Assembly: GCA_017428115.1 (NCBI GenBank)
Contig: JAFRRK010000042.1
Location: 1-34,266, forward strand
Direction: 5' to 3'
Length of the DNA stretch: 34,266 bases
DNA from: Bacteroidales bacterium
Lineage (GTDB): Bacteria; Bacteroidota; Bacteroidia; Bacteroidales; P3
In this document: positions 1 through 7,720 of the stretch, piece after piece
Numbering within the stretch: the stretch's first letter is position 1
How the letters are laid out: every line of letters starts with the position of its first letter
Notes under the pieces: model-generated
Database searches by the model: none
The model's input: the letters and a program-made list of their open reading frames with translations, nothing else
What the model was told of the DNA's origin: nothing
Made by a program: the position numbers and the translations under genes

Positions 1-155
1 AACTGCTACCTGACTAAAAGATTTTTTGCCATGTCTGGTCTCAGACCTAACATGTCCTTAAATGCCAAAATTTTCAAAGAACTATATGATATTGCGGCTT
101 GCGCCGCTTGATTTGTTAAAATTTTATTTCCGAACTATTGTAAGTTAGTTAAAGT

Positions 156-243
156 CATGAAACTACTTAGTTGCTTCGTTCTTTCTTCGTTTCTCCTCTG
201 TTTCTCCCCCGTATTAATAGCGTAGAACCAGCGACTTACAAGC
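156..243 (+). repeat. Dispersed intergenic repeat, copy 1
   Basis: Similar to 14647-14722. Both begin CATGAAACT, share a CTTCGTT / TTTGTTTCTCCTC-like middle, then TTAATA-CG-AGAAC, and end with ACAAGC. The second copy is shorter by a gap of about 10 bases. Both copies lie between genes and can be read as a short open frame from the shared ATG (22 and 21 codons). The alignment is by eye. Confidence 0.45.
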
Positions 244-365
244 TTCCTAACTTTTGCCTCGCAACGAAACCTTATGGTAGGGAAAAGTGTGTGATAGTGT
301 GGTTTGTTGAATAAAGAAGTCTTGTAATGCTTTATTTTTTTAATTTTTTTTTGCTGGGTCTGTAG

Positions 366-373
366 TATTTTTG
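366..373 (+). promoter_or_regulatory. Bacteroidota -7 box before sigma gene
   Basis: TATTTTTG fits the TAnnTTTG consensus of Bacteroidota housekeeping promoters and ends 23 nt before the ATG of the ECF sigma gene. No good TTTG -33 element is present at the usual 19-21 bp spacing; a TTTG lies only 12 bp upstream. Confidence 0.55.
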
Positions 374-396
374 CCTTTCGCGCGTTTATATAGCAA

Positions 397-891
397 ATGA
401 CGCAAAAGGAATATAACAACGGTGTGAGCCTGTGGGCGGACGATGTGTTTCGCTTTGCAGTGCGGTGCGGAGGCGGCGACGAGCTGTCGAAAGATGCTGT
501 GCAGGAGGCGTATGCATCGTTGTGGGAGCGACGCGAGAGGGTGGAGGCAGAGAAGGGGAAGTCGTTCCTGTTCTCAATAGTGCACAACTATTTGATGAGT
601 CATCACCGCCACGAGACGGTGCGTCAGCAGACCCTGCCACTGCTACAGCCCGACAGGGTGGTGCCTCCCGACGAAGGTTTCGACCTGCAGGATGCACTGC
701 ATAAGGCTTTGGCACACCTGCCAGAGGTGCAGCGTGCCGCCATACAGCTGAAGGATGTGGAGGGCTACAGCTGCAAGGAGATTGCCGAGATTTTGGGCTT
801 GAGCGAGAAACAGGTGTCGGTATATCTCTTCCGTGCACGGGTGTCGTTAAAGAAATCATTAATCGCATTAGGCTATGACAATAACAATTGA
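397..891 (+). CDS. ECF-type RNA polymerase sigma factor
   Basis: A 164-residue protein of the sigma-70 extracytoplasmic-function type, expected to direct RNA polymerase to a small set of envelope genes. Region 2 covers about residues 10-65, with the core-binding and -10 helices around DAVQEAYASLWERRERV and the KSFLFSIVHNYLMSHHR stretch. After a linker, region 4 covers about 97-152, with the helix-turn-helix YSCKEIAEILGLSEKQVSVY that reads the -35 element. Length is normal for ECF factors. The ATG lies just below a TAnnTTTG promoter. The next gene overlaps it by 17 nt and encodes a single-span membrane protein, the usual place for an anti-sigma factor. The target is probably this same operon, but no autoregulatory promoter could be proved. 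Confidence 0.93.
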   Translation: MTQKEYNNGVSLWADDVFRFAVRCGGGDELSKDAVQEAYASLWERRERVEAEKGKSFLFSIVHNYLMSHHRHETVRQQTLPLLQPDRVVPPDEGFDLQDALHKALAHLPEVQRAAIQLKDVEGYSCKEIAEILGLSEKQVSVYLFRARVSLKKSLIALGYDNNN

Positions 892-1663
892 TAACTACGA
901 GGAGTATTTTTACCGCTATTGCGAGGGTGAGCTGAATGCCCAGGAACGGGCTGAGGTGGAGGCGTTTGCCGTGCAGCACCCCGAGCTGGCTGAGGAACTA
1001 CGGCTCTACGACCCCACGCTGAAGCTGGAGGACATCCCGCTCGCATACCCCGACAAGGACGGCCTCTTTCACCGCGAAACCAGGGTGGTGCCGCTATGGT
1101 GGTGGGTTGCTGCCGCCTGTGTAGCTGCGGTGCTGGTTGGCGGAGTGTGGCTGATGTGGCCTGACGGCAACAGGCAGGGGCAGCAGAACATGGTTGCCCA
1201 GAGGCGTCAACCTATTCCTATGGTGACAACGCCGCAATCCATCCCCCAACAGCAGGAATCGGCCAAACCCCATACGCCAAGCAATAGTGCAACCACTTTA
1301 TCGACCAAACAGGCTCAGCCCTCACATCTTGATACTACCCCAGCTGCCACCCCATTGCTTGGCAAGGAGGAACAACCGCCCACGCCTTTTGAACCAAATA
1401 TGGCTGACATTGAGCCTATGCTGGCCTCTGCCGAGCCTGTTCCCCCACAGCAGCAGGAGGACACACTGGTGATAGAGTATATCGACATCATGCTTATGCC
1501 CTCGCCCCAATCGGTGGTCGAAGTGGAACAGATAGCCTGCCAGCCCACGGTGCGTGACCGTTTTATGGCATTCCGCAGCCGTGTGAGCAACACAGTGCGC
1601 GACTATGCCTACCACTCTTATTCCGAGGCACGTGCCGAGCTGCGCACCCGCATTAAGTATTAG
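875..1663 (+). CDS. Putative membrane-bound anti-sigma factor
   Basis: A 262-residue protein that overlaps the end of the sigma gene by 17 nt, so translation is probably coupled. The N-terminus (1-70) is short, acidic and helical, with YCEGELNAQERAEVEAF, a pattern common in cytoplasmic anti-sigma regions of this phylum. One transmembrane helix covers about 72-95 (VVPLWWWVAAACVAAVLVGG). It is followed by a low-complexity Pro/Gln/Thr-rich periplasmic linker (about 100-200) and a short C-terminal segment with TVRDRFMAFRSRVSNTVRDY. No FecR domain or zinc-binding HxxxCxxC motif is visible. Position and topology support an anti-sigma role; there is no direct family match that I can name. Alternative: a membrane-anchored partner of unrelated function. 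Confidence 0.65.
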   Translation: MTITIDNYEEYFYRYCEGELNAQERAEVEAFAVQHPELAEELRLYDPTLKLEDIPLAYPDKDGLFHRETRVVPLWWWVAAACVAAVLVGGVWLMWPDGNRQGQQNMVAQRRQPIPMVTTPQSIPQQQESAKPHTPSNSATTLSTKQAQPSHLDTTPAATPLLGKEEQPPTPFEPNMADIEPMLASAEPVPPQQQEDTLVIEYIDIMLMPSPQSVVEVEQIACQPTVRDRFMAFRSRVSNTVRDYAYHSYSEARAELRTRIKY

Positions 1664-1687
1664 AATAACAATTAAAATGTGTATAAT

Positions 1688-3103
1688 ATGAAAAGTAGAA
1701 TCATTTCTCTGTTCGCCCTGCTAATGATGGCCTACGGTGCCGCTGCGGGCGACAACACACCACAAACCACCGACGACACGCTGAAGGTGTATCGTATGAA
1801 TTTCACGAACAAGATTGACCACCTCAAGTTCACCGGCTACTGCAAGGTGGAGCTGGTGAACGACACGGTGGAGTATCTCGAATGCTTCGACCCCAGCGGC
1901 AATAGCACCACTATGCCCAAAGGCATCACTTACGGCTTTCGCTCCAATCATGGCAAGTTCAACCATTTCAGCCTCGAAACCCTCCCCGGGGTGGGCAGGA
2001 TGCGCCTGCATCTGGTGATGAATGCCGCCACGACGATATATACCGAGGATTATGCACAGGTGGAAGTGGTGTGCCCGGCCAAGTTGGCTAGGATGTCGGT
2101 CTACGCCGAAGATTACAGCTATGTGACCCTCCATGCACTGCCAGGCATCGACACCATCCGTGCCCGCCAAATGCGATTGACGGCGGAGGACTATTCCGCT
2201 GTGTCGGTGACGACGCCTTGCGTGGCAGACGATTTCTTGTTCAAGGCTTCCGACTATGCCAAGGTTAACGTAGCCTATTGTTTCGGCACCAATTTGCATT
2301 CGGTCGAAAAGGACCGGGCAAAGGTGAATGTGGCGAACTTCAATGTTGCCAACACTGTGTTTGCGGATGAATATGAGGATGTGTTCGATTGGGAAGAGGA
2401 CACTGATGAGTCTCCCTCTACAACGAAAGAGCTTATGAAACAGCGCGATGCTCGTGCCGATTGGTACAGCGACGCCTTCCGCGTCGACTTTCTCTGGGGT
2501 TTCCTCAACTGGGGCGACAAGCCTTACAACGGACTCATGCGGATGGATGGCGGCTATGCCCTCAACACTACATTCTCCTCCTACCAGTTGGAGGCGGTCT
2601 ACTATCCCTTTGTCAACAGCACATGGCATCTGGGCGTAGGCTTGGGCTATGCGTCCGACGTGTTCAAGTTCGTGGATGAATATGTCTATATGGGTGTAGA
2701 CCCGACGGGCAAGACCTCGTTCTTTTCAGAATCTGTGGACCAAGGCGACTGCAATACCCGCCTCGTGGCACGCTATGTCACCTTGCCCCTCATGGTACGC
2801 TGGGAGCCTTCGCGCAGTAGCGACTTCTTTATCGGACTGGCAGCCATCCCAGGGCTTAACTACAACAATTTCCATACAGGTTTGAAACATAAGACGGTCT
2901 ATGCCAACGGTGCCTCCTACAAAGACCGCGACAATGCCACCAACGTGATGAACCCCTTCCGTCTGGATGCCCGTCTGAGCATTGGTATGCCGAATATCTA
3001 CGCCTACCTGCAAATGGCAACTATACCCATAAACACAGGCATGGATAAAGATGTCTACCCAATAAAACTCGGTATTGCCATCTCTCTTGGCGATGATGAT
3101 TAA
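1688..3103 (+). CDS. Beta-helix (DUF2807-like) plus outer membrane barrel protein
   Basis: A 471-residue exported protein. I chose ATG 1688 over the in-frame GTG at 1679 because it begins a clean signal peptide (MKSRIISLFALLMMAYGAAA). Residues about 110-220 contain a repeated rung, [S/T/A]EDY[A/S]xVxV, near residues 119, 140, 166, 187 and 207 (the last as EKDRAKVNV). This recalls the right-handed beta-helix of DUF2807 'head GIN' proteins. Residues about 255-471 are rich in alternating aromatic strands (LEAVYYPFVNSTWHLGVGLG) and look like a small outer membrane barrel. It follows the anti-sigma gene by 24 nt and precedes a large barrel gene by 70 nt, so it is probably an output or sensor part of the sigma operon. 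Family assignment is by pattern only. Confidence 0.6.
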   Translation: MKSRIISLFALLMMAYGAAAGDNTPQTTDDTLKVYRMNFTNKIDHLKFTGYCKVELVNDTVEYLECFDPSGNSTTMPKGITYGFRSNHGKFNHFSLETLPGVGRMRLHLVMNAATTIYTEDYAQVEVVCPAKLARMSVYAEDYSYVTLHALPGIDTIRARQMRLTAEDYSAVSVTTPCVADDFLFKASDYAKVNVAYCFGTNLHSVEKDRAKVNVANFNVANTVFADEYEDVFDWEEDTDESPSTTKELMKQRDARADWYSDAFRVDFLWGFLNWGDKPYNGLMRMDGGYALNTTFSSYQLEAVYYPFVNSTWHLGVGLGYASDVFKFVDEYVYMGVDPTGKTSFFSESVDQGDCNTRLVARYVTLPLMVRWEPSRSSDFFIGLAAIPGLNYNNFHTGLKHKTVYANGASYKDRDNATNVMNPFRLDARLSIGMPNIYAYLQMATIPINTGMDKDVYPIKLGIAISLGDDD

Positions 3104-3173
3104 TAACCAATAAAAAACTATATAAAAATGAAAAGTGCTGTTTCTTATATATATATATCAATTAGTTAATAGA

Positions 3174-5477
3174 ATGAAGCGACTAACCATTCTTCTGCTC
3201 TCTGTGCTGGGCATAGCATCAACCCTCCATGCCCAGACAGGGCAGGTGTCGGGCCGGTTGGTGGACGACAACCGCAACCCCGTGGCCTTTGCCAATGTGG
3301 TGCTTCATCCTCAAGAAGGCGACAGCATTCTTGCCGGCACTACCAGCGACGAAAATGGCCAGTTTTCCATCGCCATCACACCTGGCAACTACCGCCTCGT
3401 TGCCTCCTCGGCAGGCTACGAGCGGGTAGAGGTGCGCTGCAGCGAGGGCGACCTTGGCGAGCTGACTATGAACGCCAAGCAGTTGCAGGAGGTGAAGGTA
3501 ACGGCTAGTCGCACCACCGAGGAGATAGATCGCTTTGTGGTGCTGCCAAAGAAGGAGGAGGTTGAAGCCGCAGGACGCACATTGGTGTTGCTCGACATGT
3601 TGAACCTGCCTGGACTGAAAGTAGATGTTGCGTTGCAGTCCATCACCGTCGACGGCGGCATGGCTATCCTTCAAATCAACGGCAAGGAAGTCCCATTGGC
3701 TCGACTTGCCAATCTCAAGGCCGACCAAATCAGGCGCGTCGAATATTCCAACAATCCCGGCATACGCTACCTAGACCGCGGTGCGGCAGGCATCATCAAC
3801 ATCATTTTGAAGGAGCGTGAGGATGGTGGCAGTATCGTGGCGCAGGCTCAGACGGCACTCACTACTGGCTTTGTCAACGGCTACCTGCAAGGCAGCTACC
3901 ACAAGGGCAAGAGTGAGTTTGCATTGGAGTACACTCTCGGCTACCGCAACTACGACAACGTTCCATACGTATTGGAGGACAGCTACCTCGACCTCGCCAG
4001 AACAGTCACTCGCAGTCAACGCACCAATATGCCTTTCTGGTATATCAGTCATACCCTCAATGCCGAATACACCTACCAGCACAACGACAGCACCATGTTT
4101 GTGGCTTCGCTGCAGGACAATTTCTATTCGAAGACACTCAATGCCTTCGGCTCGATGACAGAGACCGACCGCGGCATCACTACCGAGCAGAGTATGACGC
4201 AGCACAACTATATGAAAGACAACCTGCCCAAGCTCGACCTCTTCTACACCCACAAGATGTCGCATGGGCAGAAGATAGAGCTGAACGTAGTGGGCGAATA
4301 CTCCGTCGACAAATACGACAACACACTATCGTATGTCTTTGGCGAATGCGGCACACCCGTTGACTACTCCACTATCATCAATGGGCATGGCTACGCCCTT
4401 AGCGGCGAAGGTGTCTACAGCAAGAGTTTCGGCAGAACAATGCTCAGGACAGGGCTTCAGTACCAACACAACTTCTCTGAGAACGAGTACACCCTCTACA
4501 ACATCACCTCTGCCATGACCAAGGACAACGCCTACCTATATGCCGAACTGCAAGGCTCACTTGGAAGCACAGTCTCTTATCTCCTTGGCTCGGGTGCCAA
4601 GTTCCTCAATGTCACAGACGGCACAAGCAGCCAGCTCTATCTGCGCAATCTCAGCACCGCCCGCTTGCAATGGCGCATCTCAGACCGCTGGTCGCTCACT
4701 GCCATGTCGCAATACTCACCCTCGCTCCCCTCGCTCTCGCAACTCTCACCTGTATTTCAGCAGACCGACGATGTGGAGGGCATGGAGGGCAACCCCACTC
4801 TCAAGCCCAGTGAGACACTTTCCAACAGCCTTATGCTGCGCTATATCCACACTTCGGGCTGGTATGCTCTCGCCACTACCGGCGCAATACATAAGTTTCA
4901 TCCCATCTTTGGTGCCTATATTTATGAACTAGGGCGTGACCTCTTCGTCAGCAGCTATCACAATGCCGACCGTTGGCAGTGCCTCTATGGTTACGCTCAG
5001 GTGGGTGCGCAGGGGTTGTGGCATCACCTCAACCTCTCGCTTGATGCCACCTACTACCATTACATCTCCAAGGGCCCTCTCTTTTTGCACACCAGGGACA
5101 ACCTCACTGCCTCTGCCAATGCGCAGTTTTATTGGAACAGCTTTGTGGCAGGAGCCAATTTCACCCTCCTCCCGCAATGGACCCTCCACGGCGAGAACTA
5201 TGTGATGAACGAAATGGCTCAAACCATCTATATCCAGTACCGCTGGCGCAACCTGCAGGCTATGCTTGCATGGCACTGCCCCTTCAATCCCGACGGCTAT
5301 CGCTACGAGACCATCGGCCTCAGCAATGTGCATCCTTACCACCACACCAACTGGACTGCCAACAACGGCAACATGCTCGTCCTCGGCCTCACTTGGCAGA
5401 TGGATTATGGCAAGCAGTACCACAAGGCTGAAAAGACCCTCCAGAATGGCGGCTACGACAACGGCATGGTGCGGTAA
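3174..5477 (+). CDS. TonB-receptor-like outer membrane barrel with CarboxypepD_reg domain
   Basis: A 767-residue outer membrane protein. ATG 3174 is chosen because it starts the signal peptide MKRLTILLLSVLGIASTLHAQ; the in-frame GTG at 3135 would add 13 residues before it. Residues about 22-105 are a carboxypeptidase-regulatory-like beta sandwich (GRLVDDNRNPVAFANVVL ... SDENGQFSI). Residues about 120-225 are a plug-like domain (LNLPGLKVDV ... INGKEV ... GAAGIINIIL). The rest is a long barrel of the OMP_b-brl_3 type. No SusD partner is adjacent, so a SusCD nutrient role is not supported. As last gene of the sigma/anti-sigma operon it could be a surface receptor or an envelope-stress component. 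A paralogue of the same architecture lies at 12184-14613. An upstream 13-codon ATG frame (3128-3169) ends just before it. Confidence 0.82.
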   Translation: MKRLTILLLSVLGIASTLHAQTGQVSGRLVDDNRNPVAFANVVLHPQEGDSILAGTTSDENGQFSIAITPGNYRLVASSAGYERVEVRCSEGDLGELTMNAKQLQEVKVTASRTTEEIDRFVVLPKKEEVEAAGRTLVLLDMLNLPGLKVDVALQSITVDGGMAILQINGKEVPLARLANLKADQIRRVEYSNNPGIRYLDRGAAGIINIILKEREDGGSIVAQAQTALTTGFVNGYLQGSYHKGKSEFALEYTLGYRNYDNVPYVLEDSYLDLARTVTRSQRTNMPFWYISHTLNAEYTYQHNDSTMFVASLQDNFYSKTLNAFGSMTETDRGITTEQSMTQHNYMKDNLPKLDLFYTHKMSHGQKIELNVVGEYSVDKYDNTLSYVFGECGTPVDYSTIINGHGYALSGEGVYSKSFGRTMLRTGLQYQHNFSENEYTLYNITSAMTKDNAYLYAELQGSLGSTVSYLLGSGAKFLNVTDGTSSQLYLRNLSTARLQWRISDRWSLTAMSQYSPSLPSLSQLSPVFQQTDDVEGMEGNPTLKPSETLSNSLMLRYIHTSGWYALATTGAIHKFHPIFGAYIYELGRDLFVSSYHNADRWQCLYGYAQVGAQGLWHHLNLSLDATYYHYISKGPLFLHTRDNLTASANAQFYWNSFVAGANFTLLPQWTLHGENYVMNEMAQTIYIQYRWRNLQAMLAWHCPFNPDGYRYETIGLSNVHPYHHTNWTANNGNMLVLGLTWQMDYGKQYHKAEKTLQNGGYDNGMVR

Positions 5478-5494
5478 CTCTCCATAATTATTTT

Positions 5495-5514
5495 GGCTGA
5501 CACAGGGGTCAGCC
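5495..5514. repeat. REP-like small palindrome
   Basis: GGCTGAC and GTCAGCC pair perfectly around a 6-base loop (ACAGGG), followed by CCCTACGG. Short palindromes of this GGGGCTGACCCC type recur between genes in many bacterial genomes. I see only this copy in the window. Confidence 0.4.
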
Positions 5515-5546
5515 CCTACGGTATATTACTTTGTGAATTGATGCAA

Positions 5547-5573
5547 CAAAGGGCGGCTTTATGCCACCCTTTG
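5547..5573. terminator. Bidirectional terminator between convergent genes
   Basis: CAAAGGG-GGC pairs with GCC-CCCTTTG (one mismatch, 5-base loop) between the convergent ends of the plus-strand barrel gene and the minus-strand NlpC/P60 gene. There is no strong U-run, so the call rests on placement and stem. Confidence 0.5.
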
Positions 5574-5583
5574 CTGTATTATA

Positions 5584-6183
5584 CTATTTCCTCCTAGGCA
5601 GCGGAGTCTCAGGTTTCTTGCGGTCGCCTAGCAGGCGTGTGGCTCCGATATAGCGGCGTGAGTAGTAGGCCTCGTTGGAGTAGGAGTGTATCACCCCTGT
5701 CGAGGTGGCGGCATGGATGAAGCGAAATACCCCTGTGTTGGTGTCCACCTCGGTGACGATGCCTGTGTGCCCTACGCCGCCCTTGCCCGAGCGCCCTTGC
5801 CAAAAGACGAGGTCGCCCCGTTGCAGCTTCTTAGTCTCTTTGATGTGCCTTCCCAATCGGTATTGAGGTGCGCTGCCTCCGGGCAGTGTGTAGCCAAACT
5901 GCAAATACACATAGCGTGCAAAGCCGGCGCAGTCAAACGCCTTAGGCCCCTTTCCTCCATAGTGGTAGGGCTTGCCCAGGTGGCGGCGTGCCTCCTCGAT
6001 GAGACGGTCGGCGGTGTCGGGTGTGTTGTTGAATTGTTCCACCGTCTCACGCAGCAGGGGTACGGTGGCACTGCTCACGGTCCACGCATGGTTGTTCCAT
6101 GGGGCTCTGCCCGTGATGACTCCCTGTGCCCATAGCTGCCCCATGGTGCATAGTCCAATGGCAAGTATCAGCCACCGTTTCAT
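5584..6183 (-). CDS. NlpC/P60 family peptidoglycan hydrolase
   Basis: A 199-residue secreted cysteine hydrolase predicted to cut peptide stems of peptidoglycan. The start at 6183 gives a signal peptide (MKRWLILAIGLCTMGQLWAQ). Longer in-frame starts would add an arginine-rich stretch encoded within the upstream gene. The NlpC/P60 domain covers about 60-190. Cys85 in FDCAGFARYVYLQ is the expected nucleophile, His139 in GVGHTGIV the base, and His157 in FRFIHAAT the third catalytic residue. The RGDLVFWQ strand is also typical. Its ATG overlaps the stop of the ligase gene (ATGA, 4 nt), so it is translated with the surface-polysaccharide genes. The coupling may mean that the hydrolase opens the wall for polymer export, or simply that they share regulation. 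Confidence 0.9.
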   Translation of the reverse strand: MKRWLILAIGLCTMGQLWAQGVITGRAPWNNHAWTVSSATVPLLRETVEQFNNTPDTADRLIEEARRHLGKPYHYGGKGPKAFDCAGFARYVYLQFGYTLPGGSAPQYRLGRHIKETKKLQRGDLVFWQGRSGKGGVGHTGIVTEVDTNTGVFRFIHAATSTGVIHSYSNEAYYSRRYIGATRLLGDRKKPETPLPRRK

Positions 6184-7655
6184 TGCTTTGAAGGTGTTGC
6201 CTCGGCGGGTAGGGCAGGGGCGTGGTCGTCCTTTTTCTCGCTGTATACGTCCAGCGCGACAATGACGGCGGTAAATGCCCAAAACGGCACCGAGAGTTTG
6301 TCGGTGTCGAGGAAATTGTTGAAGACACCGTGTATATAGTACGTCAGCAAGCTTAGCGTGAAAGCCAATGCCATGTTTGCCACCTGCTTGTCATTGGCTG
6401 TGCGATAGACGCGCACACCTGTGGCAAAGGTGGTCATGAATATGCACACCACCAGCAGCACCCCCGGCACCCCTTGCTCTGTTAGCGGGCCTATATATTC
6501 GCTGTGGGCGTTGCCTAGGTTGCCCGCGTTGGTGCTGATGGTTGACAGCTGATAACTGCGTTGATAGCTGGCATAGAGGAATTGGTATGTCCCTGGCCCA
6601 CAGCCCAGCAGTGGTTTCTCCTTCCACATACGTATTGCCGACGCCCAGCGGTTCAGCCGCTCCAGGTTGCTTGCGTCGGTAGAGATGTTGGAGATAGACT
6701 TAATCTGCCCAGCAAGGTCGTAGGAGCTATCCTGGTGATTCTTGCCCAGCTTATACAGCACATCGCTCTGGTAGCTGAAAAACACCCCTACTCCCAATCC
6801 GAACAGCAGCACCATCCACTTCACCTTCATGCCCATGCGTATCAGGAAATAGACCCCTATCGCGCCCAGCACACTCAGCCATGCCGCACGGCAGTAGGAG
6901 AAGAACAACCCCACTATCAGCAGTGCAAAAATGCCTAAGAAAAACAGTCTCGCCCACCCCTTGCTGCCACGGCTGAAGATGAAGTAGAATGCCGCCGGCA
7001 GGAAGAGGGCTATCACGCACCCGTAGGCTGTATGGTCGTTATAAAAGGGGCGCATCACGCGGTGCAGTGTCTGAAGGTCGCTGAAGTTTCCCACCGTCTT
7101 GGCAGTGGCAAGGCACACCACGGCAATCAACCCTATGGCGTAGCACCAGAAGAACTGCCGTATTCGCTTCTTGTCGCGGAATATCTGTGCCGCAGCAAAG
7201 AAGAACGGCACCACAAACCACAGCCGCGCCAGCCAGTATTTGAACGACACCAGCGGTATGGTCGATGTGCAGCTTGTTATCAGCATCCATGCCAGCGATG
7301 CCAGCAGCGCGATGCTCACCGGGTGTCGCAGCAGCCGCACATCATAACTGCGACTTGCCAACGCACGGAAGAAGAACATCAGCGTGAACAATATCATCAT
7401 CGGCTCCACCGGCATCGACAGTTCCATCTTGGGCACTAGTGCCATATCGATGGCAAACGGAGTCAGCAACGCCATGCAGAGCAGTCCCGTTTCAAACCTC
7501 ACCACAAATAGCAGCAACACCAGGCCCGCCAAAGGTATTAGCGACAGGTAGTAGAAATCCTTCAGAAGCAACATTGAGTTGGCCACGGCAAACAGCAGTG
7601 TTACCGCCACGGCAATGACGGCAGCCTTGTTCTCTTTGAGCCAACTTTTAGCCAA
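6180..7655 (-). CDS. O-antigen ligase/polymerase (Wzy/WaaL-like) membrane protein
   Basis: A 491-residue polytopic inner membrane protein with about 10-12 hydrophobic segments. A large extracytoplasmic loop around residues 285-400 holds the O-antigen ligase domain signature RLNRWASAIRMWKEKPLLGCGPGTYQF and the later NAHSEYIGPLTEQGVPG (family Wzy_C). Such proteins join or polymerise O-antigen, or transfer glycans at the periplasmic face. It follows the Wzz-like gene by 59 nt and overlaps the NlpC/P60 gene. The start appears to be TTG at 7655: no ATG is available upstream in frame before a stop, and the next Met (residue 28) lies inside the first membrane helix. The exact substrate cannot be read from sequence. 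Confidence 0.88.
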   Translation of the reverse strand: MAKSWLKENKAAVIAVAVTLLFAVANSMLLLKDFYYLSLIPLAGLVLLLFVVRFETGLLCMALLTPFAIDMALVPKMELSMPVEPMMILFTLMFFFRALASRSYDVRLLRHPVSIALLASLAWMLITSCTSTIPLVSFKYWLARLWFVVPFFFAAAQIFRDKKRIRQFFWCYAIGLIAVVCLATAKTVGNFSDLQTLHRVMRPFYNDHTAYGCVIALFLPAAFYFIFSRGSKGWARLFFLGIFALLIVGLFFSYCRAAWLSVLGAIGVYFLIRMGMKVKWMVLLFGLGVGVFFSYQSDVLYKLGKNHQDSSYDLAGQIKSISNISTDASNLERLNRWASAIRMWKEKPLLGCGPGTYQFLYASYQRSYQLSTISTNAGNLGNAHSEYIGPLTEQGVPGVLLVVCIFMTTFATGVRVYRTANDKQVANMALAFTLSLLTYYIHGVFNNFLDTDKLSVPFWAFTAVIVALDVYSEKKDDHAPALPAEATPSKQ

Positions 7656-7675
7656 GGATAGGAATGTTTTATTAT

Positions 7676-7720
7676 CAGATTATTCGGATAGTCAGATTAT
7701 TCCGAAACTCTGGATTATTC
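7676..7720. repeat. Short degenerate direct repeats
   Basis: CAGATTATTC occurs at 7676 and 7693, and a third degenerate copy, GGATTATTC, at 7712. The spacing is about 17-19 bp. The array lies between the Wzz-like and ligase-like genes and runs into the Wzz-like stop codon. Confidence 0.4.

Larger units (their letters stand above)
1..396. other. Gene-free left flank
   Basis: No convincing coding region is seen. The stretch holds two small hairpins: GTCTG/CAGAC at 33-46 and GCGGC/GCCGC at 94-107. It also holds a T-rich stretch at 333-352, a copy of an intergenic repeat (156-243) and the promoter of the sigma-factor gene. The reading frames that span it on the minus strand start inside the sigma gene or lack any recognisable domain, so I do not call them. 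Confidence 0.6.

Noticed and set aside
135..587. 150-codon minus-strand frame over the left flank and sigma gene
   Set aside because: Its 5' part is antisense to the sigma factor and the rest is A/T-rich intergenic DNA; no protein pattern.
1721..2629. 302-codon open frame on the minus strand inside the beta-helix/barrel gene
   Set aside because: Shadow of the coding strand: His/Val-rich, no recognisable motif, no promoter.
397..5477. Polysaccharide utilisation locus (SusCD)
   Set aside because: No SusD-like gene or glycoside hydrolase is present; the barrel genes are of the OMP_b-brl_3 type.
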